Below are positions 11,506 to 24,372 of a stretch of 64,000 bases of DNA, in pieces. Every line of letters starts with the position of its first letter. Position 1 is the first letter of the stretch. Source of the DNA: Coriaria nepalensis (Eukaryota > Streptophyta > Magnoliopsida > Cucurbitales > Coriariaceae); NCBI GenBank assembly GCA_027186245.1, contig CP114482.1:28353209-28417208 (forward strand), written 5' to 3'. The notes under the pieces are model-generated. The model had not been told where the DNA came from. It saw only the letters and a program-made list of their open reading frames with translations, and made no database searches. The position numbers were made by a program, and so were the translations under genes.

Positions 11506-11640
11506 AGTTACGCACGAAAGCCATGTTTAAAGCCCGAAATTCGTTCGATGTGATTTAGAATGATTTACTGACAAAAAGAGACGCAAAAATATGACTTTAA
11601 CGCTAAAAAATGCATAGTTGCCATCAATAGATCAATTGCA
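11506..11640 (+). repeat. S2 monomer B' (representative)
   Basis: This monomer is 135 bp (other copies 135-137). It starts CAAGTTACGCACGAAAG and carries ATTCGTTCGATGTGATTTAG, GACGCAAAAATATGACTTT and GTTGCCATCAATAGATCAATTG. The counterpart of S1 B, it has GCAAAAATATGACTT where S1 has GCAATTATACGACTT. Confidence 0.92.
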
Positions 11641-11781
11641 AGTTATGCATGAAAGTCGCGTTCTAAATGCAAAAAGAGAATTGGTTCGAAGTCCTTCAAA
11701 CAATTTAATGATTGAACAGACTGAGTGATATGCTTTTTAATGCTAAAATAGTGCATTGTCGTCTTCAATAGATTAATTACA
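11641..11781 (+). repeat. S2 monomer C' (representative)
   Basis: This monomer is 141 bp and carries GTCGCGTTCTAAATGCAAAA, GAGAATTGGTTCGAAGTCC, TTTAATGATTGAACAGACTG and TGATATGCTTTTTAATGC, ending GTCTTCAATAGATTAATTAC. The GGTTCGAAGTC string resembles a Pol III B box (see findings). It is the counterpart of S1 C. Confidence 0.92.
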
Positions 11782-13038
11782 AGTTATGTAAGAAAATAAT
11801 ATTTGAAGGGCGATAATAGAATTCGTTCGAATTAATTTAGAATGATTTAATGACTAGAAGAGACTCAGTGACATGACTTTAAGGCGAAACAAATGCATTG
11901 TTGCCTTCAATAGATCAACTGCAAGTTACGCACGAAAGTCATGCTTAAAGGCCGAATTTCGTTCGAAGTGATTTAGAATGATTTACTGACAAAAGGAGAC
12001 GCAAAAATATGACTTTAAGTCTAAACAAATGCTTAGTTGCCATCAATAGATCAATTACAAGTTATGCATGAAATTCGCGTTCTAAATGCAAAAAGAGAAT
12101 TGGTTCGAAGTGCCTTCAAACAATTTAATGATTGAAAAGACTGACTGATATGCTTTTTAACGCTAAAATAATGCATTGTTGTCTTCAATAGATTAATTAC
12201 AGGTTATGTAAGAAAATAATGTTTGAAGGGCAAAAATAGAATTAGTTCGAATTAATTTAGAATGATTTAATGACTAGAAGAGACTCAGGGACATGACTTT
12301 AAGGCTAAACAAATGCATTGTTGCCTTCAATAGATCAACTGCAAGTTACGAACAAAAGTCATGTTTAAAGGCCGAATTTCGTTCGAAGTGATTTAGAATG
12401 ATTTACTGACAAAAAGAGACGCAAAAATATGACTTTAAGGCTAAAAATATGCATAGTTGCCATCAATAGATCAATTGCAAGTTATGCATGAAAGTCGCGT
12501 TCTAAATGCAAAAAGGGAATTGGTTCGAAGTCCTTCAACCAATTTAATGATTGAACAGACTGAGTGATATGCTTTTTAATGCTAAAATAGTGCATTGTCG
12601 TCTTCAATAGATTAATTACAAGTTATGTAAGAAAATAATGTTTGAAGGGCAAAAATAGAATTCGTTCGAATTAATTCAGAATGATTTAATGACTAGAAGA
12701 GACTCAATGACATGACTTTAAGGCTAAACAAATGCATTGTTGCCTTCAATAGATCAACTGCAAGTTACGCACGAAAGTCATGTTTAAAGGCCGAATTTCT
12801 TTCGAAGTGATTTAGAATGATTTACTGACAAAAAGAGACGCAAAAATATGACTTTAACGCTAAAAAATGCATAGTTGCCATCAATAGATCAATTGCAAGT
12901 TATGCATGAAAGTCGCGTTCTAAATGCAAAAAGAGAATTGGTTTGAAGTCCTTCAAACAATTTAATGATTGAAAAGACAGAGTGATATGCTTTTTAACGC
13001 TAAAATAATGCATTGTCGTCTTCAATAGATTAATTACA
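11782..13038 (+). repeat. S2 three-trimer repeat, 1,257 bp, copy 1
   Basis: Trimers at 11782, 12202 and 12621 share diagnostic variants with those at 13039, 13459 and onward at an offset of 1,257 bp. Examples are AAGGCGAAACAAATG in the first A', ATGCTTAAAGGCCG in the first B', ACTTTAAGTCTAAAC before ATGCTTAGTTGCC, and TTACAGGTTATG at the second A'. It is a local HOR of nine monomers seen in about 1.5 copies. Confidence 0.7.
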
Positions 13039-13260
13039 AGTTATGTAAGAAAATAATGTTTGAAGGGCAAAAATAGAATTCGTTCGAATTAATTTAGAAT
13101 GATTTAATGACTAGAAGAGACTCAGTGACATGACTTTAAGGCGAAACAAATGCATTGTTGCCTTCAATAGATCAACTGCAACTTACGCACGAAAGTCATG
13201 CTTAAAGGCCGAATTTCGTTCGAAGTGATTTAGAATGATTTACTGACAAAAGGAGACGCA

Positions 13261-14710
13261 AAAATATGACTTTAAGTCTAAACAAATGCTTAGTTGCCAT
13301 CAATAGATCAATTACAAGTTATGCATGAAATTCGCGTTCTAAATGCAAAAAGAGAATTGGTTCGAAGTGCCTTCAAACAATTTAATGATTGAAAAGACTG
13401 ACTGATATGCTTTTTAACGCTAAAATAATGCATTGTTGTCTTCAATAGATTAATTACAGGTTATGTAAGAAAATAATGTTTGAAGGGCAAAAATAGCATT
13501 CGTTCGAATTAATTTAGAATGATTTAATGACTAGAAGAGACTCAGTGACATGACTTTAAGGCTAAACAAATGCATTGTTGCCTTCAATAGATCAACTGCA
13601 AGTTACGAACAAAAGTCATGTTTAAAGGCCGAATTTCGTTCGAAGTGATTTAGAATGATTTACTGACAAAAAGAGAAGCAAAAATATGACTTTACGGCTA
13701 AACAAATGCTTAGTTGCCATCAATAGATCAACTAAAAGTTATGCATGAAAGTCGCGTTTTAAATGCAAAAATAGAATTTGTTCGAAGAGCCTTCAAACAA
13801 TTTAATGATTGAAAAGACAGAGTGATATGCTTTTTAACGCTAAAATAATGCATTGTTGTCTTTAATAGATTAATTACACGTTATGTAAGAAAATAATGTT
13901 TGAAGGGCAAAAATAGAATTCGTTCGAATTAATTTAGAATGATTTAATGACTAGAAGAGACTCAGTGACATGACTTTAAGGCTAAACAAATGCATTGTTG
14001 CCTTCAATAGATCAACTGCGGGTTACGCACGAAAGTCATGTTTAAAGGCTGAATTTCGTTCGAAGTGATTTAGAATGATTTACAGACAAAAGGAGACGCA
14101 AAAATATGACTTTAAGTCTAAACAAATGCTTAGTTGCCATCAATAGATCAATTACAAGTTATGCATGAAATTCGCGTTCTAAATGCAAAAAGAGAATTGG
14201 TTCGAAGTGCCTTCAAACAATTTAATGATTGAAAAGACTGACTGATATGCTTTTTAACGCTAAAATAATGCATTGTTGTCTTCAATAGATTAATTACAGG
14301 TTATGTAAGAAAATAATGTTTGAAGGGCAAAAATAGCATTCGTTCGAATTAATTTAGAATGATTTAATGACTAGAAGAGACTCAGTGACATGACTTTAAG
14401 GCTAAACAAATGCATTGTTGCCTTCAATAGATCAACTGCAAGTTACGAACAAAAGTCATGTTTAAAGGCCGAATTTCGTTCGAAGTGATTTAGAATGATT
14501 TACTGACAAAAAGAGAAGCAAAAATATGACTTTACGGCTAAACAAATGCTTAGTTGCCATCAATAGATCAATTAAAAGTTATGCATGAAAGTCGCGTTTT
14601 AAATGCAAAAATAGAATTTGTTCGAAGAGCCTTCAAACAATTTAATGATTGAAAAGACAGAGTGATATGCTTTTTAACGCTAAAATAATGCATTGTTGTC
14701 TTTAATAGAT
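13261..14710 (+). repeat. S2 840-bp tandem duplication (two trimers)
   Basis: The stretch 13,261-13,870 is repeated at 14,101-14,710, exactly 840 bp later, with about one difference seen by eye (ACTAAAAG against ATTAAAAG). It includes the rare variants ATAGCATTCGTTCG, GTTACGAACAAAAG, GAGAAGCAAAAATATG and GAATTTGTTCGAAGAGCC. It overlaps and post-dates the 1,257-bp repeat, so the local history is nested. Confidence 0.85.
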
Positions 14711-15559
14711 TAATTACGGGTTTTGTAAGAAAATTATGTTTGAAGGGCGAAAATAGCATTAGTTCGAATTAATTTAGAATGATTTAATGACTAGAAGAGA
14801 CTCAGTGACATGACTTTAACGCTAAACAAATGCATTGTTGCCTTCAATAGATCAACTGCAAGTTACGAACAAAAGTCATGTTTAAAGGCCGAATTTCGTT
14901 CGAAGTGATTTAGAATGATTTACTGACAAAAAGAGACGCAAAAATATGACTTTACGGCTAAACAAATGCTTAGTTGCCATCAATAGATCAATTAAAAGTT
15001 ATGCATGAAAGTCGCGTTTTAAATGCAAAAATAGAATTGGTTCGAAGAGCCTTCAAACAATTTAATGATTGAAAAGACATAGTGATATGCTTTTTAACGC
15101 TAAAATAATGCATTGTCGTCTTCAATAGATTAATTACAAGTTATGTAAGAAAATAATGTTTGAAGGGCAAAAATAGAATTCGTTCGAATTAATTTAGAAT
15201 GATTTAATGACTAGAAGAGACACATTGACACGACTTTAAGGCTAAACAAATGCATTGTTGCCTTCAATAGATCAACTGCAAGTTAGGCACGAAAGTCACG
15301 TTTAAAGGCCGAATTTCGTTCGAAGTGATTCAGAATGATTTTAGTGACAAAAAGAGACGCAAAAATTTGACTTTAAGGGTAAACAAATGCTTAGTTGCCA
15401 TCAATAGATCAATTAAAAGTTATGCATGAAAGTCGCGTTTTAAATGCAAAAATAGAATTGGTTCGAAGAGCCTTCAAACAATTTAATGATTGAAAAGACA
15501 GAGTGATATGCTTTTTAACGCTAAAATAATGCATTGTCGTCTTCAATAGATTAATTACA

Positions 15560-16395
15560 AGTTATGTAAGAAAATAATGTTTGAAGGGCGAAAATAGAAT
15601 TCTTTCGAATTAATTTAGAATGATTTAATGACTAGAAGAGACACATTGACACGACTTTAAGGCTAAACAAATGCATTGTTGCCTTCAATAGAACAACTGC
15701 AAGTTACGAACAAAAGTCATGTTTAAAGGCCGAATTTCGTTCGAAGTGATTTAGAATGATTTACTGACAAAAAGAGACGCAAAAATATGACTTTAACGCT
15801 AAAAAATTTATAGTTGCCATCAATAAATCAATTGCAAGTTATGCATGAAAGTCGCGTTCTAAATGCCAAAAGAGAATTGGTTCGAAGTCCTTCAAACAAT
15901 TTAATGATTGAAAAGACAGAGTGATATGCTTTTTAACGCTAAAATAATGCATTGTCGTCTTCAATAGATTAATTACAAGTTATGTAAGAAAATAATGTTT
16001 GAAGGGCGAAAATAGAATTCTTTCGAATTAATTTAGAATGATTTAATGACTAGAAGAGACACATTGACACGACTTTAAGGCTAAACAAATGCATTGTTGC
16101 CTTCAATAGATCAACTGCAAGTTACGAACAAAAGTCATGTTTAAAGGCCGAATTTCGTTCGAAGTGATTTAGAATGATTTACTGACAAAAAGAGACGCAA
16201 AAATATGACTTTAACGCTAAAAAATTTATAGTTGCCATCAATAAATCAATTGCAAGTTATGCATGAAAGTCGCGTTCTAAATGCCAAAAGAGAATTGGTT
16301 CGAAGTCCTTCAAACAATTTAATGATTGAAAAGACTGAGTGATATGCTTTTTAACGCTAAAATAATGCATTGTCGTCTTCAATAGATTAATTACA
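15560..16395 (+). repeat. S2 recent single-trimer duplication (about 419 bp)
   Basis: The trimers starting at 15560 and 15979 are almost identical. Both carry GAATTCTTTCGAATTAATTT, GACACATTGACACGAC, and the rare AAAAAATTTATAGTTGCC with ATAAATCAATTGC. Single-trimer duplication is the smallest S2 expansion step visible. Confidence 0.82.
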
Positions 16396-16539
16396 AGTTA
16401 TGTAAGAAAATAACGTTTGAAGGGCAAAAATAGAATTCGTTCGAATTAATTTAGAATGATTTAATGACTAGAAGAGACACATTGACACGACTTTAAGGCT
16501 AAACAAATGCATTGTTGCCTTCAATAGATCAACTGCAAG

Positions 16540-19500
16540 TTACGCATGAAAGTCATGTTTAAAGGCCGAATTTCGTTCGAAGTGATTCAGAATGATTTTA
16601 GTGACAAAAAGAGACGCAAAAATATGACTTTAAGGGTAAAAAATTGCATAGGTGCCATCAATAGACAAATTGCAAGTTATGCATGAAAGTCGCGTTCTAA
16701 ATGCAAAAAGAGAATTGGTTCGATGTTCCTTCAAACAATTTAATGATTGACAAGACTGAGTCATATGCTTTTTAATGCTAAAATAATGCATTGTTGTCTT
16801 CAATAGATTAATTACAAGTTATGTAAAAAAATAATGTTTGAAGGGCGAAAATAGAATTCGTTCGAATTAATTCAGAATGATTTAATGACTAGAAGAGACT
16901 CAGTGACAAGACTTTAAGGCTAAACAAATGCATTGTAGCCTTCAATAGATCAACTGCGGGTTACGCACGAAAGTCATGTTTAAAGGCTGAATTTCGTTCG
17001 AAGTGATTTAGAATGATTTACTGACTAAAACAGACGCAAAAATATGACTTTAAGGGTAAAAAATGCATAGGTGCCATCAATAGATCAATTGCAAGTTACG
17101 CATGAAAGTCTCGTTCTAAATGCAAAAAGAGAATTGGTTCTAAGTGCCTTCAAACAATTTAATGATTGAAAAGACTGAGTGATATGCTTTTTAACGCTAA
17201 AATAGTGCATTGTCGTCCTCAATAGATTAATTAAAAGTTATGTAAGAAAATAATGTTTGAAGGGCAAAAATAGAATTTGTTCGAATTAATTTAGAATGAT
17301 TTAATGACTAGAAGAGACTCAATGACATGACTTTAAGGCTAAACAAATACATTGTTGCCTTCAGTAGATCAACTACAAGTTACGCACGAAAGTCATGTTT
17401 AAAGGCCGAATTTCATTCGAAGTGATTTAAAATGATTTACTGATAAAAAGAGACGCAAAAATATGACTTTAAGGCAAAAAAAATGCATAGTTGCCATCAA
17501 TAGATCAATTACAAGTTATGCATGAAAGTCGCGTTCTAAATGCAAAAAGAGAATTGGTTCAAAGTGCCTTCAAACAATTTAATGATTGAAAAGACTGAGT
17601 GATATGCTTTTTAATGCTAAAATATTGCATTGTTGTCTTGAATAGATTAATTACAAGTTATGTAAGAAAATAATGTTTGAAGGGTAAAAATAGAATTCGT
17701 TCGAATTAATTTAGATTGATTTAATGACTAGAAGAGACTCAGGGACATGACTTTAGGCCTAAACAAATGCATTGTTGCCTTCAATAGATCAACTGCAAGT
17801 TACGCACGAAAGTCATGTTTAAAGGCCGAATTTCGTTCAAAGTGATTTAGAATGATTTACTGACAAAAGGAGACGCAAAAATATGACTTTAAGTCTAAAC
17901 AAATGCTTAGTTGCCATCAATAGATCAATTAAAAGTTATGCATGAAATTCGCGTTCTAAATGCAAAAAGAGAATTGTTTCGAAGTGCCTTCAAACAATTT
18001 AATGATTGAAAAGACTGAGTGATATGCTTTTTAACGCTAAAATAATGCATTGTTGTCTTCAATAGATTAATTACAGGTTATGTAAGAAAATAATGTTTGA
18101 AGGGGAAAAATAGAATTCGTTCGAATTAATTTAGAATGATTTAATGACTAGAAGAGACTCAGTGACATGACTTTAAGGCTAAACAAATGCATTGTTGCCT
18201 TCAATAGATCAACTGCAAGTTATGCACGAAAGTCATGTTTAAAGGCCGAATTTCGTTCGAAGTGATTCAGAATGATTTTAGTGACAAAAAGAGACGCAAA
18301 AATATGACTTTAAGGGTAAAAAATTGCATAGGTGCCATCAATAGACAAATTGCAAGTTATGCATGAAAGTCGCGTTCTAAATGCAAAAAGAGAATTGGTT
18401 CGATGTGCCTTCAAACAATTTAATGATTGAAAAGACTGAGTCATATGCTTTTTAATGCTAAAATAATGCATTGTTGTCTTCAATAGATTAATTACAAGTT
18501 ATGTAAGAAAATAATGTTTGAAGGGCGAAAATAGAATTCGTTCGAATTAATTCAGAATGATTTAATGACTAGAAGAGACTCAGTGACAAGAGTTTAAGGC
18601 TAAACAAATGCATTGTAGCCTTCAATAGATCAACTGCGGGTTACGCACGAAAGTCATGTTTAAAGGCTGAATTTCGTTCGAAGTGATTTAGAATGATTTA
18701 CTGACTAAAACAGACGCAAAAATATAACTTTAAGGGTAAAAAATGCATAGGTGCCATCAATAGATCAATTGCAAGTTAAGCATGAAAGTCGCGTTCTAAA
18801 TGCAAAAAGAGAATTGGTTATAAGTGCCTTCAAACAATTTAATGATTGAAAAGACTGAGTGATATGCTTTTTAACGCTAAAATAGTGCATTGTCGTCCTC
18901 AATAGATTAATTAAAAGTTATGTAAGAAAATAATGTTTGAAGGGCAAAAATAGAATTTGTTCGAATTAATTTAGAATGATTTAATGACTAGAAGAGACTC
19001 AATGACATGACTTTAAGGCTAAACAAATACATTGTTGCCTTCAGTAGATCAACTACAAGTTACGCACGAAAGTCATGTTTAAAGGCCGAATTTCATTCGA
19101 AGTGATTTAAAATGATTTACTGATAAAAAGAGACGCAAAAATATGACTTTAAGGCTAAAAAAATGCATAGTTGCCATCAATAGATCAATTACAAGTTATG
19201 CATGAAAGTCGCGTTCTAAATGCAAAAAGAGAATTGGTTCAAAGTGCCTTCAAACAATTTAATGATTGAAAAGACTGAGTGATATGCTTTTTAATGCTAA
19301 AATATTGCATTGTTGTCTTGAATAGATTAATTACAAGTTATGTAAGAAAATAATGTTTGAAGGGTAAAAATAGAATTCGTTCGAATTAATTTAGATTGAT
19401 TTAATGACTAGAAGAGACTCAGGGACATGACTTTAGGCCTAAACAAATGCATTGTTGCCTTCAATAGATCAACTGCAAGTTACGCACGAAAGTCATGTTT

Positions 19501-19570
19501 AAAGGCCGAATTTCGTTCAAAGTGATTTAGAATGATTTACTGACAAAAGGAGACGCAAAAATATGACTTT
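16540..19570 (+). repeat. S2 1,680-bp tandem duplication (four trimers)
   Basis: Sequence 16,540-17,890 recurs at 18,220-19,570 with only scattered single differences. Shared rare variants are GACAAATTGCAAG with AGGTGCC, TGAGTCATATGC, GCATTGTAGCC with ACTGCGGGTTACG, TTAAAAGTTATG with AATTTGTTCG, and TTTAGATTGATTT with AGGGACATGACTTTAGGCC. Similarity stops at about 19,571, where ACTTTTATGTCTAAAA replaces ACTTTAAGTCTAAAC. The left limit is near 16,540 and 18,220. Confidence 0.88.
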
Positions 19571-21015
19571 TATGTCTAAAAAAATGCTTAGTTGCCATCA
19601 ATAGATCATTAACAAGTTATACATGAAATTCGCGTTCCAACTGCAAAAAGAAAATTGGTTCGAAGTGCCTTCCAACAATTTAATGATTGAAAAGACTGAG
19701 TGATACGCTTTTTAACGCTAAAATAATGCATTGTGGTCTTGAATAGATTAATTACAGGTTATGTAAGAAAATAATGTTTGAAGGGCAAAAATAGAATTCG
19801 TTCGAATTAATTTAGAATGATTTAATGACTAGAAGAGACTCAGTGACATGACTTTAAGGCTAACTAAATGCATTGTTGCCTTCAATAGATCAACTGCAAG
19901 TTACGGACAAAAGTCATGTTTAAAGGCTGAATGTTGTTCGAAGTGAATTAGAATGATTTACTAACAAAAAGAGACGCAAAAATATGACTTTAAGGCTAAA
20001 AAAATGCATAGTTGCCATGAATAGATCAATTACAAGTTATGCATGAAAGTCGCGTTCTAAATGCAAAAAGAGAATTGGTTCGAAGTGCCTTCAAACAATT
20101 TAATGATTGAAAAGACTGAGTGATATGCTTTTTAACGCTAAAATAATGCATTGTGGTCTTCAATAGATTAATTACAAGTTATGTAAGAAAATAATGTTTG
20201 AAGGGCAAAAATAGAATTCGTTCGAATTAATTTAGAATGATTTAATGACTAGAAGAGACTCAGTGACATGACTTTAAGGCTAAACAAATGCATTGTTGCC
20301 TTCAATAGATCAACCGCAAGTTACAGACAAAAGTCATGTTTAAAGGCTGAATTTTGTTCGAAGTGATTTAGAATGATTTACTGAAAAAAAGAGATGCAAA
20401 AATATGACTTTAAGGCTAAAAAAATGCATAGTTGCCATCAATAGATCAATTACAAGTTATGCATGAAAGTCGCGTTCTAAATGCAAAAAGAGAATTGTTT
20501 CGAAGTGCTTTCAAACAATTTAGTGATTGAAAAGACTGAGTGATATGCTTTTTAACGCTAAAATAATGCATTGTCGTCTTCAATAGATTAATTACAGGTT
20601 ATGTAAGAAAATAATGTTTGAAGGGGAAAAATAGAATTCGTTCGAATTAATTTGGAATGATTTAATGACTAGAAGAGACTCAGTGACATGACTTTAAGGC
20701 TAAACAAATGCATTGTTGCCTTCAATAGATCAACTGCAAGTTACGGACAAAAGTCATGTTTAAAGGCTGAATTTCGTTCGAAGTGATTTAGAATGATTTA
20801 CTGACAAAAAGAGACGCAAAAATATGACTTTAAGGCTAAAAAAATGCATAGTTGCCATCAATAGATCAATTACAAGTTATGCATGAAAGTCGCGTTCTAA
20901 ATGCAAAAAGAGAATTGGTTTGAAGTCCTTCAAACAATTTAATGATTGAAAAGACTGAGTAATATGCTTCTTAACGCTAAAATAAGGCATTGTGGTCTTC
21001 AATAGATTAATTAAA

Positions 21016-24000
21016 AGTTATGTAAGAAAATAATGTTTGAAGGGGAAAAATAGAATTCGTTCCAATTAATTTAGAATGATTTAATGACTAGAAGAGACTC
21101 AGTGACATGACTTTAAGGCTAAACAAATGCATTGTTGCCTTCAATAGATCAACTGCAAGTTATGGACAAAAGTCATGTTTAAAGGCTGAATTTCGTTCGA
21201 AGTGATTTAGAATGATTTACTGACAAAAAGAGACGCAAAAATATGACTTTAAGGCTAAAAAAATGCATAGTTGCCATCAATAGATCAATTACAAGTTATG
21301 CATGAAAGTCGCGTTCTAAATGCAAAAAGAGAATTGTTTCGAAGTCCTTCAAACAATTTAATGATTGAAAAGACTGAGTGATATGCTTTTTAACGCTAAA
21401 ATAATGCATTGTGGTCCTCAATAGATTAATTACAGGTTATGTAAGAAAATAATGTTTGAAGGGGAAAAATAGAATTCGTTCGAATTAATTTGGAATGATT
21501 TAATGACTAGAAGAGACTCAGTGACATGACTTTAAGGCTAAACAAATGCATTGTTGCCTTCAATAGATCAACTGCAAGTTACGGACAAAAGTCATGTTTA
21601 AAGGCTGAATTTCGTTCGAAGTGATTTAGAATGATTTACTGACAAAAAGAGACGCAAAAATATGACTTTAAGGCTAAAAAAATGCATAGTTGCCATCAAT
21701 AGATCAATCACAAGTTATGCATGAAAGTCGCGTTCCAAATGCAAAAAGAGAATTGGTTCAAAATGCCTTCAAACAATTTGATGATTGAAAAGACTGAGTG
21801 ATATGCTTTTTAATGCTAAAATAAATGCATTGTTGTCTTGAATAGATAAATTACAAGTTATGTAAGAAAATAATGTTTAAAGGGCAAAAATAGAATTCAT
21901 TCGAATTAATTTAGAATGATTTAATGACTAGAAGAGACTCAGTGACATGACTTTAAGGCTAAAGAAATGCATTGTTGCCTTCAATAGATCAACTACAAGT
22001 TACGCACGAAAGTCATGTTTAAAGGCTGAATTTTGTTCGAAGTGATTTAGAATGATTTACTGACTAAAAGAGACGCAAAAATACGACTTTAAGGGTAAAA
22101 AATGCATAGGTGCCACCAACAGATCAATTGCAAGTTATGCATGAAAGTCGCGTTCTAAATGCAAAAAGAGAATTGGTTCGGAGTGCCTTCAAAAAATTTA
22201 ATGATTGAAAAGACTGAGTGATATGCTTTTTAACGCTAAAATAATGCATTGTTGTCTTCAATAGAATAATTACAAGTTATGTAAGAAAATAATGTTTAAA
22301 GGGCAAAAATAGAATTCATTCGAATTAATTTAGAATGATTTAATGACTAGAAGAGACTCAGTGACATGACTTTAAGGCTAAACAAATGCATTGTTGCCTT
22401 CAATAGATCAACTGCAAGTTACGGACAAAAGTCATGTTTAAAGGCTGAATTTCGTTCGAAGTGATTTAGAATGATTTACTGACAAAAAGAGACGCAAAAA
22501 TATGACTTTAAGGCTAAAAAAATGCATAGTTGCCATCAATAGATCAATTACAAGTTATGCATGAAAGTCGCGTTCTAAATGCAAAAAGAGAATTGTTTCA
22601 AAGTGCCTTCAGACAATTTAATGATTGAAAAGACTGAGTGATATGCTTTTTAACGCTAAAATAATGCATTGTGGTCTTTAATAGATGAATTACAAGTTAT
22701 GTAAGAAAATAATGTTTGAAGGGCAAAAATAGAATTCGTTCGAACTAATTTAGAATGATTTAATGACTAGAAGAGACTCAGTGACATGACTTTAAGGCTA
22801 AACAAATGCATTGTAGCCTTCAATAGATCAACTGCGGGTTACGCACGAAAGTCATGTTTAAAGGCTGAATTTCGTTCGAAGTGATTTAGAATGATTTACT
22901 GACAAAAAGAGACGCAAAAATATGACTTTAAGGCTAAAAAAATGCATAGTTGCCATCAATAGATCAATTACAAGTTTTGCATGAAAGTCGCATTCTAAAT
23001 GCAAAAAGAGAATTGTTTCGAAGTGCTTTCAAACAATTTAATGATTGAAAAGACTGAGTGATATGCTTTTTAACGCTAAAATAATGCATTGTGGTCTTCA
23101 ATAGATTAATTACAAGTTATGTAAGAAAATAATGTTTGAAGGGCAAAAATAGAATTCGTTCGAACTAATTTAGAATGATTTAATGACTAGAAGAGTCTCA
23201 GTGACATGACTTTAAGGCTAAACAAATGCATTGTTGCCTTCAATAGATCAACTGCGGGTTACGCACGAAAGTCATGTTTAAAGGCTGAATTTCGTTCGAA
23301 GTGATTTAGAATGATTTACTGACAAAAAGAGACGCAAAAATATGACTTTAAGGCTAAAAAAATGCATAGTTGCCATCAATAGATCAATTACAAGTTATGC
23401 ATGAAAGTCGCATTCTAAATGCAAAAAGAGAATTGTTTCGAAGTGCTTTCAAACAATTTAATGATTGAAAAGACTGAGTGATATGCTTTTTCACGCTAAA
23501 ATATTGCATTGTCGTCTTCAATAGATTAATTACAGGTTATGTAAGAAAATAATGTTTGAAGGGGAAAAATAGAATTCGTTCGAATTAATTTAGAATGATT
23601 TAATGACAAGAAGAGACTCAGTGACATGACTTTAAGGCTAAACAAATGCATTGTTGCCTTCAATAGATCAACTGCAAGTTACGGACAAAAGTCATGTTTA
23701 AAGGCCGAATTTCGTTCGAAGTTATTTAGAATGATTTACTGACTAAAAGAGACGCAAAAATACGACTTTAAGGGTAAAAAATGCATAGGTGCCATCAATA
23801 GATCAATTGCAAGTTATGCATGAAAGTCGCGTTCTAAATGCAAAAAGAGAATTGGTTCGAAGTGCCTTCAAACAATTTAATGATTGAAAAGACTGAGTGA
23901 TATGCTTTTTAACGCTAAAATAATGCATTGTGGTCTTCAATAGATTAATTACAAGTTATGTAAGAAAATAATGTTTGAAGGGCAAAAATAGAATTCGTTC

Positions 24001-24372
24001 GAACTAATTTAGAATGATTTAATGACTAGAAGAGACTCAGTGACATGATTTTAAGGGTAAAGAAATGCATTGTTGCCTTCAATAGATCAACTACAAGTTA
24101 TGGACAAAAGTCATGTTTAAAGGCCGAATTTCGTTCGAAGTTATTTAGAATGATTTACTGACTAAAAGAGACGCAAAAATACGACTTTAAGGGTAAAAAA
24201 TGCATAGGTGCCATCAATAGATCAATTGCAAGTTATGCATGAAAGTCGCGTTCAAAATGCAAAAAGGGAATTGGTTCGAAGTGCCTTCAAACAATTTAAT
24301 GATTGAAAAGACTGAGTGATATGCTTTTTAACGCTAAAATAAGGCATAGTGGTCTTCAATAGATTAATTAAA
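21016..24372 (+). repeat. S2 24-mer higher-order repeat, copy 1 (3,357 bp)
   Basis: Eight trimers (a-h) start at 21016, 21435, 21856, 22275, 22695, 23115, 23535 and 23954. Markers: a, TTAAAAGTTATG with TTCCAATTAATT; b, GAAGGGGAAAAATAG with TTTGGAATG; c, GATAAATTACAAG; d, GAATAATTACAAG; e, CGAACTAATTT with GCATTGTAGCC; f, AGAGTCTCAGTG; g, TTACAGGTT with GACAAGAAG; h, GATTTTAAGGGTAAAG. The same series recurs downstream at exact 3,357-bp offsets. A b-like trimer also lies just upstream at 20597. Confidence 0.9.

Noticed and set aside
14568..14759. Minus-strand open frame of 63 codons in S2.
   Set aside because: This is a satellite-derived frame across C' and A' monomers. It is not maintained in the near-identical 840-bp sister region beyond chance and has no recognisable protein feature.
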